NCBI RefSeq assembly: GCF_002845275.2
Contig: NZ_CP088149.1
Span: 62,001 to 126,000, forward strand
Direction: 5' to 3'
From: Pseudomonas sp. S06B 330
Lineage (GTDB): Bacteria > Pseudomonadota > Gammaproteobacteria > Pseudomonadales > Pseudomonadaceae
DNA: 64,000 nt
A model generated the notes under the pieces. It made no database searches. It was not told where the DNA came from and saw only the letters and a list, made by a program, of their open reading frames with translations. Positions 52,284 through 61,150 of the stretch are shown one piece after another (position 1 is the first letter of the stretch; each line of letters begins with the position of its first letter). The position numbers and the translations under genes are program-made.

Positions 52284-53405
52284 TTACTTGCGGCTGAAGA
52301 ACGCCAGGCGCTCTTCATCCAGGGTCAGGCCCAGGCCTGGGGTGCGGGGTACGTGCAGAGCAAAGTCGCGATAGACCGGCGCTTCGATAACGATCTCTTC
52401 GGTCAGCAGCAGCGGGCCGAACAGCTCGGTGTGCCAGGTCAGTTTGTTCAGGGTGACAAAGGCGTGAGCAGCGGCCAGGGTGCCGATGGAGCCTTCGAGC
52501 ATGGTTCCACCGTATAGGGCGATCCCCGCTGCTTCGGCAATCTGTGCGGTGCGCAGTACGGCACGCGGGCCACCGTTCTTGGCGATCTTCAAGGCGAAGA
52601 TGCTGGCAGCACCGTCGGCCGCCAGACTAAAGGCGTCCTCGACGCTTTCGATCGATTCATCGGCCATGATCGGCGCCGGACTGCGCTGGTTAAGACGTAC
52701 CTGGCCGGCCCGGTTGATGCGCGAAATTGGCTGCTCGACCAGGTCAATACCGTTGTCACCCAGCACCTGGCAGGCGCGAATCGCCTGGGACTCGTCCCAG
52801 TATTGATTGACGTCGACGCGCACACTGGCGCGCTCGCCCAACGCGCGTTTGATGGCAATCACATGCTTGAGGTCATGGGCGACTTCGTTGGCGCCGATCT
52901 TCAGCTTGAAGATGCGGTGGCGACGCAGGTCGAGCATCTGCTCGGCTTCGGCAATGTCTCGCGCGGTGTCGCCACTGGCCAGGGTCCAGGCCACCTCCAG
53001 GCTGTCGCGCACACGCCCGCCCAGCAGTTCGCTGACCGCCACACCGAGACGCTTGCCTTGAGCATCGAGCAATGCGCTTTCGATGCCGGAACGGGCAAAG
53101 GTGTTGCCTTTGATCACCTTGTCCAGGCGTTGCATGGCGGCATTGATGTTGCTCGCGTCCTGGCCAACCAATAATGGCGCGAAGTAGCTGTCGATGTTCT
53201 GCTTGATGCTTTCCGGGCTTTCGTTGCAATAGGCCAGACCACCGATGGTGGTCGATTCACCAAGGCCTTCAATGCCATCCGAACACTGCAGCCGGATGAT
53301 CACCAGGGTCTGCTGCTGCATGGTGTGCATCGCCAGCTTGTGCGGGCGAATGGTGGGCAGGTCGACGATCAGCGTCGAGATGCGTTCAATCAGGGGATGA
53401 CTCAT
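52284..53405 (-). CDS. catB: Muconate cycloisomerase CatB
   Basis: Cyclises cis,cis-muconate to muconolactone; a Mn2+-dependent enolase-superfamily enzyme. The 373-residue protein has the catalytic lysine segment RIFKLKIGANEVAHDL (about residues 163-178), metal ligands DVNQYWDES (about 198-206), LVEQPISRIN and PIMADESIESVEDAF (about 222-252), and IFALKIAKNGGPRAVL. The ATG is at 53405. The benD stop is 19 bp upstream, so it is in the ben operon, not behind a catR promoter. Confidence 0.95.
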   Translation of the reverse strand: MSHPLIERISTLIVDLPTIRPHKLAMHTMQQQTLVIIRLQCSDGIEGLGESTTIGGLAYCNESPESIKQNIDSYFAPLLVGQDASNINAAMQRLDKVIKGNTFARSGIESALLDAQGKRLGVAVSELLGGRVRDSLEVAWTLASGDTARDIAEAEQMLDLRRHRIFKLKIGANEVAHDLKHVIAIKRALGERASVRVDVNQYWDESQAIRACQVLGDNGIDLVEQPISRINRAGQVRLNQRSPAPIMADESIESVEDAFSLAADGAASIFALKIAKNGGPRAVLRTAQIAEAAGIALYGGTMLEGSIGTLAAAHAFVTLNKLTWHTELFGPLLLTEEIVIEAPVYRDFALHVPRTPGLGLTLDEERLAFFSRK

Positions 53406-53424
53406 TTAAATCTCCAGGCGCCGC

Positions 53425-54183
53425 TCAACCGAGGTCGCCGCCGCCGACCGGCAACACCGTGCCGGTGATGTAGGAAGCCTCGTCGGAGGCCAGAAAGAGG
53501 ATCGCGCCGACCTGCTCGTCGAGGTTGCCGTAGCGCTTCATCAGGCTGCTATCGAGGGTCTGATCTACGATCTGCTGGTACCAGACTTTTTCCTCGGCAC
53601 TTTGCTCGGTGCTGTTGCGCGGGACGCGGCGCGGCGGTGCTTCGGTGCCGCCCGGTGCTGTAGCGTTGACCCGCACGCCACGGCCTGCGGTTTCAAACGC
53701 CAGGCAGGCGGTCAGCGCATTCACGCCACCCTTGGCCGCGCCGTACGGCACGCGGTTGACGCTGCGCGTGGCGATAGAAGAAACGTTGACGATGGCGCCC
53801 CTGCCGCGTTCAAGCATGTACGGCAACGCCGCATGACAGCACCACAGGGTGGGAAACAGCGAGCGGCGTACTTCGGCTTCGATCTGTGCCGCTTCGTAGT
53901 GCTCGAAGGGCTTGGCCCAGATGGTCCCACCGACGTTATTGATCAGTACGTCGAGGCGACCGAAACGCTCTACCGCAGCCGCCATTACTCGACTGCATTC
54001 GCCGTATTGCTCAAGGTCGGCGGTCAGGCTCAGCACACCGTCACCTTGCAGTTCATGCACCAGTTCTGAGCGGTCTACAGCCACCAGCGTCGCACCCTCT
54101 TCAAGCAAGCGCTCACACAATCGGCGACCGATCCCCTGCGCCGCGCCAGTAACCAGCGCGACCTTGTTGGTGAATCTGTTCAT
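53425..54183 (-). CDS. benD: 1,6-dihydroxycyclohexa-2,4-diene-1-carboxylate dehydrogenase BenD
   Basis: An SDR enzyme that oxidises and decarboxylates benzoate cis-diol to catechol with NAD+. The 252-residue protein has the cofactor motif VTGAAQGIGRRLCERLLEEG (about residues 10-29), NNVGGTIW, and the catalytic Ser...Tyr-x-x-x-Lys set in VNVSSIATRSVNRVPYGAAKGG (about 135-156). The C-terminal SYITGTVLPVGGGD is usual. I chose the ATG at 54183. Confidence 0.95.
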   Translation of the reverse strand: MNRFTNKVALVTGAAQGIGRRLCERLLEEGATLVAVDRSELVHELQGDGVLSLTADLEQYGECSRVMAAAVERFGRLDVLINNVGGTIWAKPFEHYEAAQIEAEVRRSLFPTLWCCHAALPYMLERGRGAIVNVSSIATRSVNRVPYGAAKGGVNALTACLAFETAGRGVRVNATAPGGTEAPPRRVPRNSTEQSAEEKVWYQQIVDQTLDSSLMKRYGNLDEQVGAILFLASDEASYITGTVLPVGGGDLG

Positions 54184-54248
54184 GACAACCTCGAATAAAA
54201 AAGGGACCGACCGTACCCGCACGATGCGTCCGGCCCCATAAAACGGGT

Positions 54249-55259
54249 TCAGGCAGCGGCGGCGGCAAATTTTTCGTAGTAGAAGTTCGCCGGGCTGATG
54301 CCCTGTTCGCGGATGTACTGGCTGACCGCTTCGACCATCGGCGGCGGACCACACAGGTACACGTCGACATCGCCTTCGTTAAGGTGACGTGGCTCGATGT
54401 GCTGGGTGACATAGCCCTTGAGCGGGTGCTGGCTCTCGGGGTTGGCCACGCAGGCACTGAAGCTGAAGTTGGGAATGCGCGTGGCGAAGTCCTGCAGACG
54501 ATCGAGCTCGACCAGATCGAAGTCGTTGGTTACGCCATAGATCAGGTGCAGTGGATGCTCGCTACCCTCCTCGGCGATCTTCTCGAGCATCGCGGTGAAC
54601 GGCGCCAGCCCGGTGCCACCGGCCAACAACAGCAGCGGCCGGCGAATTTCACGCAGGTAGAAACTGCCCAAAGGACCAGCCAGAGTCATGCTGTCGCCGG
54701 CTTTGGCCAAACCGGTGAGGAAGCTGCTCATCAAGCCGCCCGGCACATTGCGAATCAGGAAACTGACCTCGCCATCCTTCTGTAGCGAGCTGAAGGAGTA
54801 GGCGCGGGTCTGTTCACTACCGGGCACGCCGAGGTTGACGTACTGCCCTGGCAGAAACGCCAGGCGGCTCAGCGCTTCGCCTTTGATCGACAGGGCTATG
54901 GTGCTGTCGGAGAGCTGGCGCACGGCACTGATGCTGGCCTGATAGCTGGACTGCTCGGTCTTGCAGACCTGCGACGATGCCGGCACCCGCACGACACAAT
55001 CACTTTCTGCGCGCATCTGGCAGGTCAATACATAGCCCTGGGCAGCTTCTTCCTCGCTCAAGGCATCTTCGATGTATTCCTGGCCCTGGTCGTAACGGCC
55101 GGCCTCGGCAAAACATTTGCAGGTACCGCAAGCGCCATCACGGCAGTCCAGCGGAATGTTGATGCCCTGGCGGTAGGCGGCGTCAGCCACGGTTTCGTCA
55201 GCAGTGGCGTCAATGAAACGGGTAACCCCGTCCTCGAAATTCAAGGCGATCTTGTGCAT
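54249..55259 (-). CDS. benC: Benzoate 1,2-dioxygenase reductase BenC
   Basis: Transfers electrons from NADH to the Rieske oxygenase BenAB. The 336-residue protein has an N-terminal plant-type [2Fe-2S] ferredoxin (CRDGACGTCKC at about residues 39-49, and a fourth cysteine in LTCQMRAE at about 79), an FAD domain (RAYSFSS, about 156-162), and an NAD domain (LLAGGTGLAPFTAMLE, YLCGPPPMVEAV). It starts at the ATG at 55259, 25 bp after benB. Confidence 0.96.
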   Translation of the reverse strand: MHKIALNFEDGVTRFIDATADETVADAAYRQGINIPLDCRDGACGTCKCFAEAGRYDQGQEYIEDALSEEEAAQGYVLTCQMRAESDCVVRVPASSQVCKTEQSSYQASISAVRQLSDSTIALSIKGEALSRLAFLPGQYVNLGVPGSEQTRAYSFSSLQKDGEVSFLIRNVPGGLMSSFLTGLAKAGDSMTLAGPLGSFYLREIRRPLLLLAGGTGLAPFTAMLEKIAEEGSEHPLHLIYGVTNDFDLVELDRLQDFATRIPNFSFSACVANPESQHPLKGYVTQHIEPRHLNEGDVDVYLCGPPPMVEAVSQYIREQGISPANFYYEKFAAAAA

Positions 55260-55284
55260 GGCGCACCTCGCAGAAAAGCTGGAT

Positions 55285-55773
55285 TCAGATGTGATAAACG
55301 TCGATGACCTGACGCACGTAGTCGTTCTTGAGCACCACCTTCTTGGCCTTGATCAGCGGCCGCTCGCCGCGCACATCAAGGGTGTAGAAACTGGTGCCGA
55401 AGTGACTGTCCACGGTCTTGTAGCGAAAGCTCAGGGTGTGCCAGTTGAAGCGCACCTTGCACAAGCCTTCGCCCTGCTCCAGCAGTTCAATGTTGCTGAT
55501 GTTGTGCGAGGTCCGCGTGTCGGGCATGGTCGCGCTTGAGCGTTCGGTCTTGATCCGGAACACCCGGTCTTCCAGGCCGCCGCGGTTGCCGTACCAGATC
55601 AGCGAAATTTCCCGTTGCGGGTCTTCGGTGAGCTGGTCGTTGTCATCCCAGGCCGGCATCCAGAAGGTGGCGTCGGCGGCGTAGCACTCCAGCCAGTTAT
55701 CCCACTGGCTGTCGTCCAGGTAGCGCGCCTCTTCGTAGAGAAAGTCGCGCACGTGCTCGAAGGAGATGCTCAT
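55285..55773 (-). CDS. benB: Benzoate 1,2-dioxygenase beta subunit BenB
   Basis: The small structural subunit of the alpha3beta3 oxygenase. The 162-residue protein has the family pattern [36 protein letters not shown] (about residues 11-46), and LRTSHNISN as [12 protein letters not shown]. The ATG at 55773 overlaps the benA stop by 4 bp, showing translational coupling for 1:1 subunit synthesis. Confidence 0.96.
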   Translation of the reverse strand: MSISFEHVRDFLYEEARYLDDSQWDNWLECYAADATFWMPAWDDNDQLTEDPQREISLIWYGNRGGLEDRVFRIKTERSSATMPDTRTSHNISNIELLEQGEGLCKVRFNWHTLSFRYKTVDSHFGTSFYTLDVRGERPLIKAKKVVLKNDYVRQVIDVYHI

Positions 55774-57128
55774 TGCACGGCCTCCACTGGGATCAGTTCC
55801 TGCTCGGCGGCGAGCGCCTTGAGCATGGTTTCCTGCCAGTACTTGTGTTGCAGCACAAACAGGCCTTCGTCTTCGGTGCGTACGCCGCTCAGTTGCGGAT
55901 GCAGATCGATTTCCTGGGCAGCCGCATCAGCGCCTTCGACCCAGTGGGTAGCGCCACGGGACATGTCGTTCCAACCGCGCCCGCCCTGATAGCCCATCTG
56001 GCAGGAGCGGAACTCTTCAAGGTCATCCGGGGTGGCCATGCCGCTGACGTTGAAGAAGTCTTCGTACTGACGGATACGTTGCGACCGGGCCTCGTCACTC
56101 TCGCCTTTGGGCGCAATGCAATAGATGGTGATCTCGGTCTTGTCCACGGCGATTGGCCGAGCGATACGGATCTGCGAGCTGAATTGGTCCATCAGGTAGA
56201 CGTTCGGGTACAGGCACAGGTTGCGCGAGTTCTCGATCATCCAGTTGGCGCGCGCCTGGCCAAAATCGGCTGCCAGCTCATCGCGACGCTCGAACAGCGG
56301 GCGATCCTCGGGGTTGGCCCAACGGGTCCAGAGCAACAGGTGACCTTTGTCGAAGGAGTAGAAACCACCGCCGCTTTTGGCCCAGCCACCAGCACTCATG
56401 GTTTTCACTTCACCACCGGCCTCGCGCTGTTTGCGCTGGTTCTGGGTGGCGGCGTAATTCCAGTGCACGGCACTGACGTGGTAGCCATCGGCGCCATTCT
56501 CGGCGGTCAGCTTCCAGTTACCCTCGTAGATGTAGGAGGACGAGCCGCGCAGCACTTCCAGACCTTCCGGAGACTGGTCGACGATCATGTCGATGATCTT
56601 TGCCGACTCGCCCAGATGCTCAACCAACGGCACCACGTCCGGGTTCAGGCTACCGAAGAGGAAACCGCGATAGGACTCGAAGCGGGCGACCTTGGTCAAG
56701 TCGTGAGAGCCTTCGCAGTTAAAGCTCGCCGGGTAGCCGGCATCAACCGGATCCTTGACCTTGAGCAGCTTGCCGGAGTTATTAAAGGTCCAGCCGTGGA
56801 ACGGGCAGGTATAGGACGAGCGGTTTCCACTCTTGTGCCGGCAAAGCATCGCACCGCGGTGGCTGCAGGCATTGAGGAAGGCGTTGAGCACGCCATCCTT
56901 GTTGCGCGCGATGAAAATCGGCTGGCGCCCCATGGTGGTGGTGAGAAAGTCGTTCTTTTCAGGAATCTGGCTTTCGTGGGCAAGGTACAGCCAGTTGCCC
57001 TCGAAGATGTGTTTCATTTCAAGATCGAACAGACGGGGGTCGGTGAACATCTCTCGCTTGCAGCGATAGACGCCCTTCTCCTGATCTTCTTCAAGCAGGG
57101 CATTAACGTAATCGAATCCCAGGGACAT
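55770..57128 (-). CDS. benA: Benzoate 1,2-dioxygenase alpha subunit BenA
   Basis: The catalytic Rieske oxygenase subunit that adds O2 to benzoate to give the 1,2-cis-diol. The 452-residue protein has the Rieske cluster ligands in [14 protein letters not shown] (about 88-101) and [10 protein letters not shown] (about 107-116), and the mononuclear iron site in [18 protein letters not shown] (about 210-227). The ATG at 57128 follows CGGAGG. Upstream lies a perfect tandem BenR/XylS-type operator. Confidence 0.97.
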   Translation of the reverse strand: MSLGFDYVNALLEEDQEKGVYRCKREMFTDPRLFDLEMKHIFEGNWLYLAHESQIPEKNDFLTTTMGRQPIFIARNKDGVLNAFLNACSHRGAMLCRHKSGNRSSYTCPFHGWTFNNSGKLLKVKDPVDAGYPASFNCEGSHDLTKVARFESYRGFLFGSLNPDVVPLVEHLGESAKIIDMIVDQSPEGLEVLRGSSSYIYEGNWKLTAENGADGYHVSAVHWNYAATQNQRKQREAGGEVKTMSAGGWAKSGGGFYSFDKGHLLLWTRWANPEDRPLFERRDELAADFGQARANWMIENSRNLCLYPNVYLMDQFSSQIRIARPIAVDKTEITIYCIAPKGESDEARSQRIRQYEDFFNVSGMATPDDLEEFRSCQMGYQGGRGWNDMSRGATHWVEGADAAAQEIDLHPQLSGVRTEDEGLFVLQHKYWQETMLKALAAEQELIPVEAVQ

Positions 57129-57193
57129 GGCCGGGGCCTCCGTTGTTATTGTGTTCAGGCCATGTCAGGTTAAGGAGCGCGAGAAACGGCAAA

Positions 57194-57229
57194 TATCCGC
57201 TTTGTGCAGACCTTTATCCGTTTTCTGCA
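57194..57229 (-). promoter_or_regulatory. BenR operator of the ben promoter
   Basis: On the minus strand two direct repeats TGCA-N6-GGATA (57215-57229 and 57194-57208) separated by 6 bp. This is the XylS/BenR half-site consensus TGCA-N6-GGNTA, exact in both copies. It ends 66 bp before the benA ATG. Confidence 0.9.
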
Positions 57230-57234
57230 AAGTG

Positions 57235-58191
57235 TCAGGAACGACGCTTGAGGGTATCGGAGGGCAGTTCGCCGAACAGCGACTTGTAGTTTTCCGAGAA
57301 CCGGCCCAGGTGAACGAAGCCATAGTCCATGGCAAGTTCGGTGATGCTGCGCACCGGGCAGTTGGAGTCGGCAAGGCAGGCGTGGATGCGTTCGAGTTTC
57401 TTCTGGCGAATGTAGATTTTTGGCGTGGTAGCGGCATTGCGTTCGAACAGCGCATAGAGCGAGCGCAGGCTCATGCTGGCCTGACGCGCCAATTGCTCGC
57501 TGCAGATATCCAGCTTGAGGTTGCCTTCGATGTAGCCGGCAATCCGGTCGAAGGTCACGGCTTGACTGTTCAAGGCTTCACGGCTGACGTTGGTCGGCAT
57601 CAAGGTCAGCATCTTGCTGGCAACGATCTGGCTGTAGTGCTCCTGCACCCGCAGCAGCGGCTCACTGGCTTCGGCTTCGTGACAGACCATGGCCAATAAC
57701 CCAGCAAACCCTTCCAGCGCCAGCAACTGGTAGTGATTCTGAATAAAGCGTACGCCTTCACCGGGACGCTGCCAGCGTTGTTCATCGCAAACACTTTCAA
57801 GCAAGCGATTGGGCAGTTTGAGAATGAATTTTTCGCAGTCGGCCGAATAGGCCAGATCCACCGGCTCGTCCGGATTGATCAACAGCAGCTCACCGGGCCC
57901 CAGCAAGCGCTCATCGCGACCACGTCGCCACAGGCAATGGCCGCGCAGCAGAATTTGCAGGTGAAAGACGTCTTCCAACGCAGCCGACATCACCCGCACT
58001 TCGCCACCGTAGCTGATCCGGCACAGATCGAGGCTGGCGAATTTGCGATGATCGAGGCACGCCTCGGGATGCCCGTAACGCGGCAGGCGGATGTGGTGCA
58101 CGCCCACATGCTGATTGACATAGGTCGACACGGCATAAGGATCGGCACGATCGAAAACCCGGCTGCGCTCGCTGAGCAGGGGACTCTCCAT
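57235..58191 (-). CDS. benR: AraC/XylS-family benzoate regulator BenR
   Basis: A 318-residue activator that binds benzoate and turns on benABCD. The AraC_binding_2-type sensor (about residues 1-200: RISYGGEVRVMSAALEDVFHLQILLRGHCLWRRG, LLLINPDEPVDLAYSADCEKFILKLP) is followed by an AraC HTH (about 215-318: LARQASMSLRSLYALFERNAATTPKIYIRQKKLERI, AMDYGFVHLGRFSENYKSLFGELPSDTLKRR). The length and the ATG at 58191 (MESPLLSERSRVFDRADPYAVSTYVNQHVG) match P. putida BenR as I remember it. benA follows 106 bp downstream. Confidence 0.93.
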   Translation of the reverse strand: MESPLLSERSRVFDRADPYAVSTYVNQHVGVHHIRLPRYGHPEACLDHRKFASLDLCRISYGGEVRVMSAALEDVFHLQILLRGHCLWRRGRDERLLGPGELLLINPDEPVDLAYSADCEKFILKLPNRLLESVCDEQRWQRPGEGVRFIQNHYQLLALEGFAGLLAMVCHEAEASEPLLRVQEHYSQIVASKMLTLMPTNVSREALNSQAVTFDRIAGYIEGNLKLDICSEQLARQASMSLRSLYALFERNAATTPKIYIRQKKLERIHACLADSNCPVRSITELAMDYGFVHLGRFSENYKSLFGELPSDTLKRRS

Positions 58192-58312
58192 ACCAGGACA
58201 CTCGTTGTAGTTATCCTGCGAGTCTAAGCGATAGCAGCACACTGCGACCAATCCCGGGATGGACGGTGTGTTTCCAATCAAGACTTGTAGCAGCCACTGA
58301 CTTGCTTGATTT

Positions 58313-58341
58313 TGTGGGAGCAGGCAAGACCGGTTCCCACA
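58313..58341. repeat. Hairpin after the OprD gene, REP-like
   Basis: TGTGGGA (58313-58319) and TCCCACA (58335-58341) are inverted arms around AGCAGGCAAGACCGG. It shares TGTGGGAGC with the units at 15675 and 50970. It lies just after the OprD-type porin stop. Confidence 0.5.
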
Positions 58342-58351
58342 GGCATAAGCG

Positions 58352-59605
58352 TTACAACAAGGTCCAGGTGTAACTCAGAATCACCCGATTTTCATCAATA
58401 TCCGAGCGATAGTTCGACCGCGCCATGGCATTGCGCAGACGGATCCCCAGCCCTTTGAACACACCGCTCTGCACCGCATAGCCCAGGTCCAGATCACGTT
58501 CATGCTCCTTGCCCTCAAAGCCCAGACCGGTGTCAACGTTGTTGCCCTTCAGGTAGCGCACGGTGGCGGTCAACCCTGGTACGCCCATGGCGACGAAGTC
58601 GTAGTCATAACGCACCTGCCAGGAGCGTTCATCGGCATACGAAAACTCATAGGTCGGCACTTCGTTACCCAATGGTGAAATGTTCGGAAATACTCGAGGA
58701 AAAGCGTTCTCGCCAAATATTCCCTGATAACCCACGCTGAACGTATGCCCGCCACGCTTGGCCGACAGCAGCGAATAGAACGCCTGGTTGTCGATGTCGC
58801 CGATACGGCTTTCGCCCTGCTCCTTGGCGCTGAAATACCCAATGTTTGCCCCTAACACCCAATCGCCCACCGGCTGACTGTGCTTGAGCCCGACAAAACC
58901 CTGCTGATAGATATCCTCAAGTCGGCCATACCAGAGGCTCAAAGTGCTGCGGTTGGCGTTGAAGCTGTAGTCGCCCCCGGCAAAATTGAAGGCATCACTG
59001 TCGGCCTGACGCTGCGGTAAGTGTCCAAGCATGGCTATCAGCTTTTCATCACCGGCTTCGTTGCGCAGGCTGGTGGAGCTCAGGTGCCCAGCCTGCAAGG
59101 TCAGGCCATTAATCTCGGATGAGCTGATGCTGGCGCCTTGGTAGGTTGGCGGCAGCAGGCGTGAATCGTTGTACTGCAGGATCGGCAGATTGGTCTGCAG
59201 TTCACCGACCTTGAGTTCGGTTTTTGAGTAGTGCAGCTTCAAAGTGGCGCCTGCCCGGCTGTATTCATCCGCCGCGCGGCCATCGTCCTGAACTGGCAGC
59301 AGGCCGGTACCGGTGCGGTCAGGGCTGCTGTCGAGCTTGATGCCGAGCAGGCCGATGGCATCGAGGCCAACGCCAACGATTCCCGGGGTGTAACCTGACT
59401 TGAAATTGAGGATGAAGCCCTGCCCCCACTCCTCGGCCTTGGACTGTTGATTGGCGCCGACTATGCCGGAGAAATCACGGCTGAAGTAGTAATTGCGCGC
59501 TTGTAGCGTCGCCGTGGCGTCCTTGAAGAAGTCCGGTTCGGCGGCCTGGACAGAGAAACTCAGGGCGAGCGAAGTTAGCAACCCGGCTGGACGGAGGTTG
59601 TTCAT
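58352..59605 (-). CDS. benF: OprD-family outer-membrane porin (BenF-like)
   Basis: A 417-residue outer-membrane channel with a signal peptide (cut after VQAAE near residue 22) and the OprD repeating beta-strand pattern with LTLQAGHLSSTSLRNEAGDE (about 170-190) and VRYDYDFVAMGVPGLTATVRYLKGNNV (about 340-365), ending in aromatic VILSYTWTLL as expected for the BAM signal. Location beside benK and benR indicates benzoate uptake, as for BenF of P. putida. It follows benK by 65 bp. Confidence 0.9.
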   Translation of the reverse strand: MNNLRPAGLLTSLALSFSVQAAEPDFFKDATATLQARNYYFSRDFSGIVGANQQSKAEEWGQGFILNFKSGYTPGIVGVGLDAIGLLGIKLDSSPDRTGTGLLPVQDDGRAADEYSRAGATLKLHYSKTELKVGELQTNLPILQYNDSRLLPPTYQGASISSSEINGLTLQAGHLSSTSLRNEAGDEKLIAMLGHLPQRQADSDAFNFAGGDYSFNANRSTLSLWYGRLEDIYQQGFVGLKHSQPVGDWVLGANIGYFSAKEQGESRIGDIDNQAFYSLLSAKRGGHTFSVGYQGIFGENAFPRVFPNISPLGNEVPTYEFSYADERSWQVRYDYDFVAMGVPGLTATVRYLKGNNVDTGLGFEGKEHERDLDLGYAVQSGVFKGLGIRLRNAMARSNYRSDIDENRVILSYTWTLL

Positions 59606-59670
59606 GATGAGGTGCTCTTTTTATTGTTGTTTTTGATTTAAGAACTGCGGCGTCTGCATCGCGGGTTCGG

Positions 59671-61002
59671 CTAGACCGCTGACTGCAACTCAGCGTGGGC
59701 CTGCGCCACACTCCGACTGGCAAACACCATCATCGCGACCGCCGCCACGGCCCCCGGCACGGCAAAAGCCATGAAGTTCAGCGCCAGCGGCAGCTGAATC
59801 CCCAGCAGCAGACCGCCCAGAATCGGCCCAACAATCGCCCCACTGCGACCAATCCCCGACGCCCAGCCAAGGCCCGTGGAGCGAATGCCCATCGGGTAGT
59901 ACTGAGCGACACAGGCGTACGCCAGAATCTGCGTGCCGATTGTGGTGGCCCCTGCAATGGCAATTAGCAGGTACAGCACTGCTGTCGGGCTCTTGAAACC
60001 CAACAGGCTGATCGACAACGCTGCCAGTGCAAAGAACACCACCAGGACCCGGTCGAGCCTGAAGCGATCACCAATCCAGCCGCCGCCCACCGCGCCGAAA
60101 ATCGCACCGAAGTTGAGCACAAGAAGAAAAGCCAGGCTCGAGCCCAAACCGTAACCGGCATTGTTCATCAGTTTTGGCAGCCAGGAGTTGAGCGCATAGA
60201 CCATCAACAGGCAGCAGAAGAACGCCACCCAGAGCATCAAGGTGCTCAGTGTCCGGCCTTCACGAAACAACTGCGGCACCGAGCCACCGTCCTGAGCACC
60301 GGTGACCACCTCCAGGCGATCGCCCGGCTGCGGTTGATAACTGGGCTCTACCCGCTGCAGCAGTTGGCGGGCTTGTTCAGTACGTCCCTGACGCACCAGA
60401 AATCCCAGGGATTCGGGCAAAAAGCGCAGGATCAACGGCAACAGCAGCAAAGGGATGATTGCCACGTAGAACACCGACTGCCAGCCAAACGCCGGCAACA
60501 GAACGATGCCCAAACCTGCGGAGAGCATGCCGCCGACCGAGTAGCCGCTGAACATGATCGCCACCAGGGTGCTGCGCATGCGCTTGGGGGCATACTCGTT
60601 CATCAATGCCACCACATTGGGCATCACCCCGCCGATGCCCAAACCCGCCAGGAAGCGACAGATGCCAAACTCGGTAGGGTTGCGGGCAAAACCATTGAGC
60701 ACAGTGAAGCCGCTGAAGAGGATCACACAGATCATGATGGCTTTCTTGCGCCCGATGCGGTCCGACAGCGGCCCGAACAACAAGGCACCGAACATCATGC
60801 CAAACAGCGCGTAGCTGCCCAGGGCACCGGCCTGCAACGGGGTCATGCCCCACTCCTGCATCAACGCCGGCAACACCACGCCATAAATGACCAGGTCATA
60901 GCCGTCGAAGATGATGATCAGCGCGCACCAGAACAGCACCCGCCAGTGAAAGGCATTGAACTTGGCCTGATCGATCAGGCTATTGATATCGATCGCTCGC
61001 AT
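59671..61002 (-). CDS. benK: Benzoate MFS transporter BenK
   Basis: An aromatic acid:H+ symporter (AAHS) of 443 residues with 12 hydrophobic segments. Family signatures are DGYDLVIYGVVLPALMQEWG (about residues 33-52), GPLSDRIGRKKAIMICV (about 76-92), and FLAGLGIGGVMPNVVALMNEYAPKRMRSTLV (about 115-145). The ATG is at 61002. Its promoter region holds a second tandem BenR-type operator. With BenE there are two inner-membrane importers in the cluster. Confidence 0.92.
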   Translation of the reverse strand: MRAIDINSLIDQAKFNAFHWRVLFWCALIIIFDGYDLVIYGVVLPALMQEWGMTPLQAGALGSYALFGMMFGALLFGPLSDRIGRKKAIMICVILFSGFTVLNGFARNPTEFGICRFLAGLGIGGVMPNVVALMNEYAPKRMRSTLVAIMFSGYSVGGMLSAGLGIVLLPAFGWQSVFYVAIIPLLLLPLILRFLPESLGFLVRQGRTEQARQLLQRVEPSYQPQPGDRLEVVTGAQDGGSVPQLFREGRTLSTLMLWVAFFCCLLMVYALNSWLPKLMNNAGYGLGSSLAFLLVLNFGAIFGAVGGGWIGDRFRLDRVLVVFFALAALSISLLGFKSPTAVLYLLIAIAGATTIGTQILAYACVAQYYPMGIRSTGLGWASGIGRSGAIVGPILGGLLLGIQLPLALNFMAFAVPGAVAAVAMMVFASRSVAQAHAELQSAV

Positions 61003-61099
61003 GTGGCGTGTCTCTTTTGTTGTTGTTATCGAAACCCGAATGGCGAACCTGTCGAGCAGTGTTCGCAGCCTCAGGTTAGGAGCAGTACAAAAGGGCCAA

Positions 61100-61135
61100 T
61101 AGCCGTTTCCTGCGAATCGCTATCCAGTTTGCGCA
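61100..61135 (-). promoter_or_regulatory. BenR-type operator of the benK promoter
   Basis: On the minus strand TGCG-N6-GGATA, 6 bp, then CGCA-N6-GGCTA. Same 36-bp geometry as the benA operator (two 15-bp half-sites, 6-bp gap), each copy one mismatch from TGCA-N6-GGNTA. It ends 98 bp before the benK ATG and 16 bp after the paralogue's stop. Confidence 0.72.
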
Positions 61136-61150
61136 AGGGCTGACAAGGTG

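Noticed and set aside
55773..57173. A 466-codon frame antisense to benA
   Set aside because: Shadow of benA; no domain, no ribosome site.
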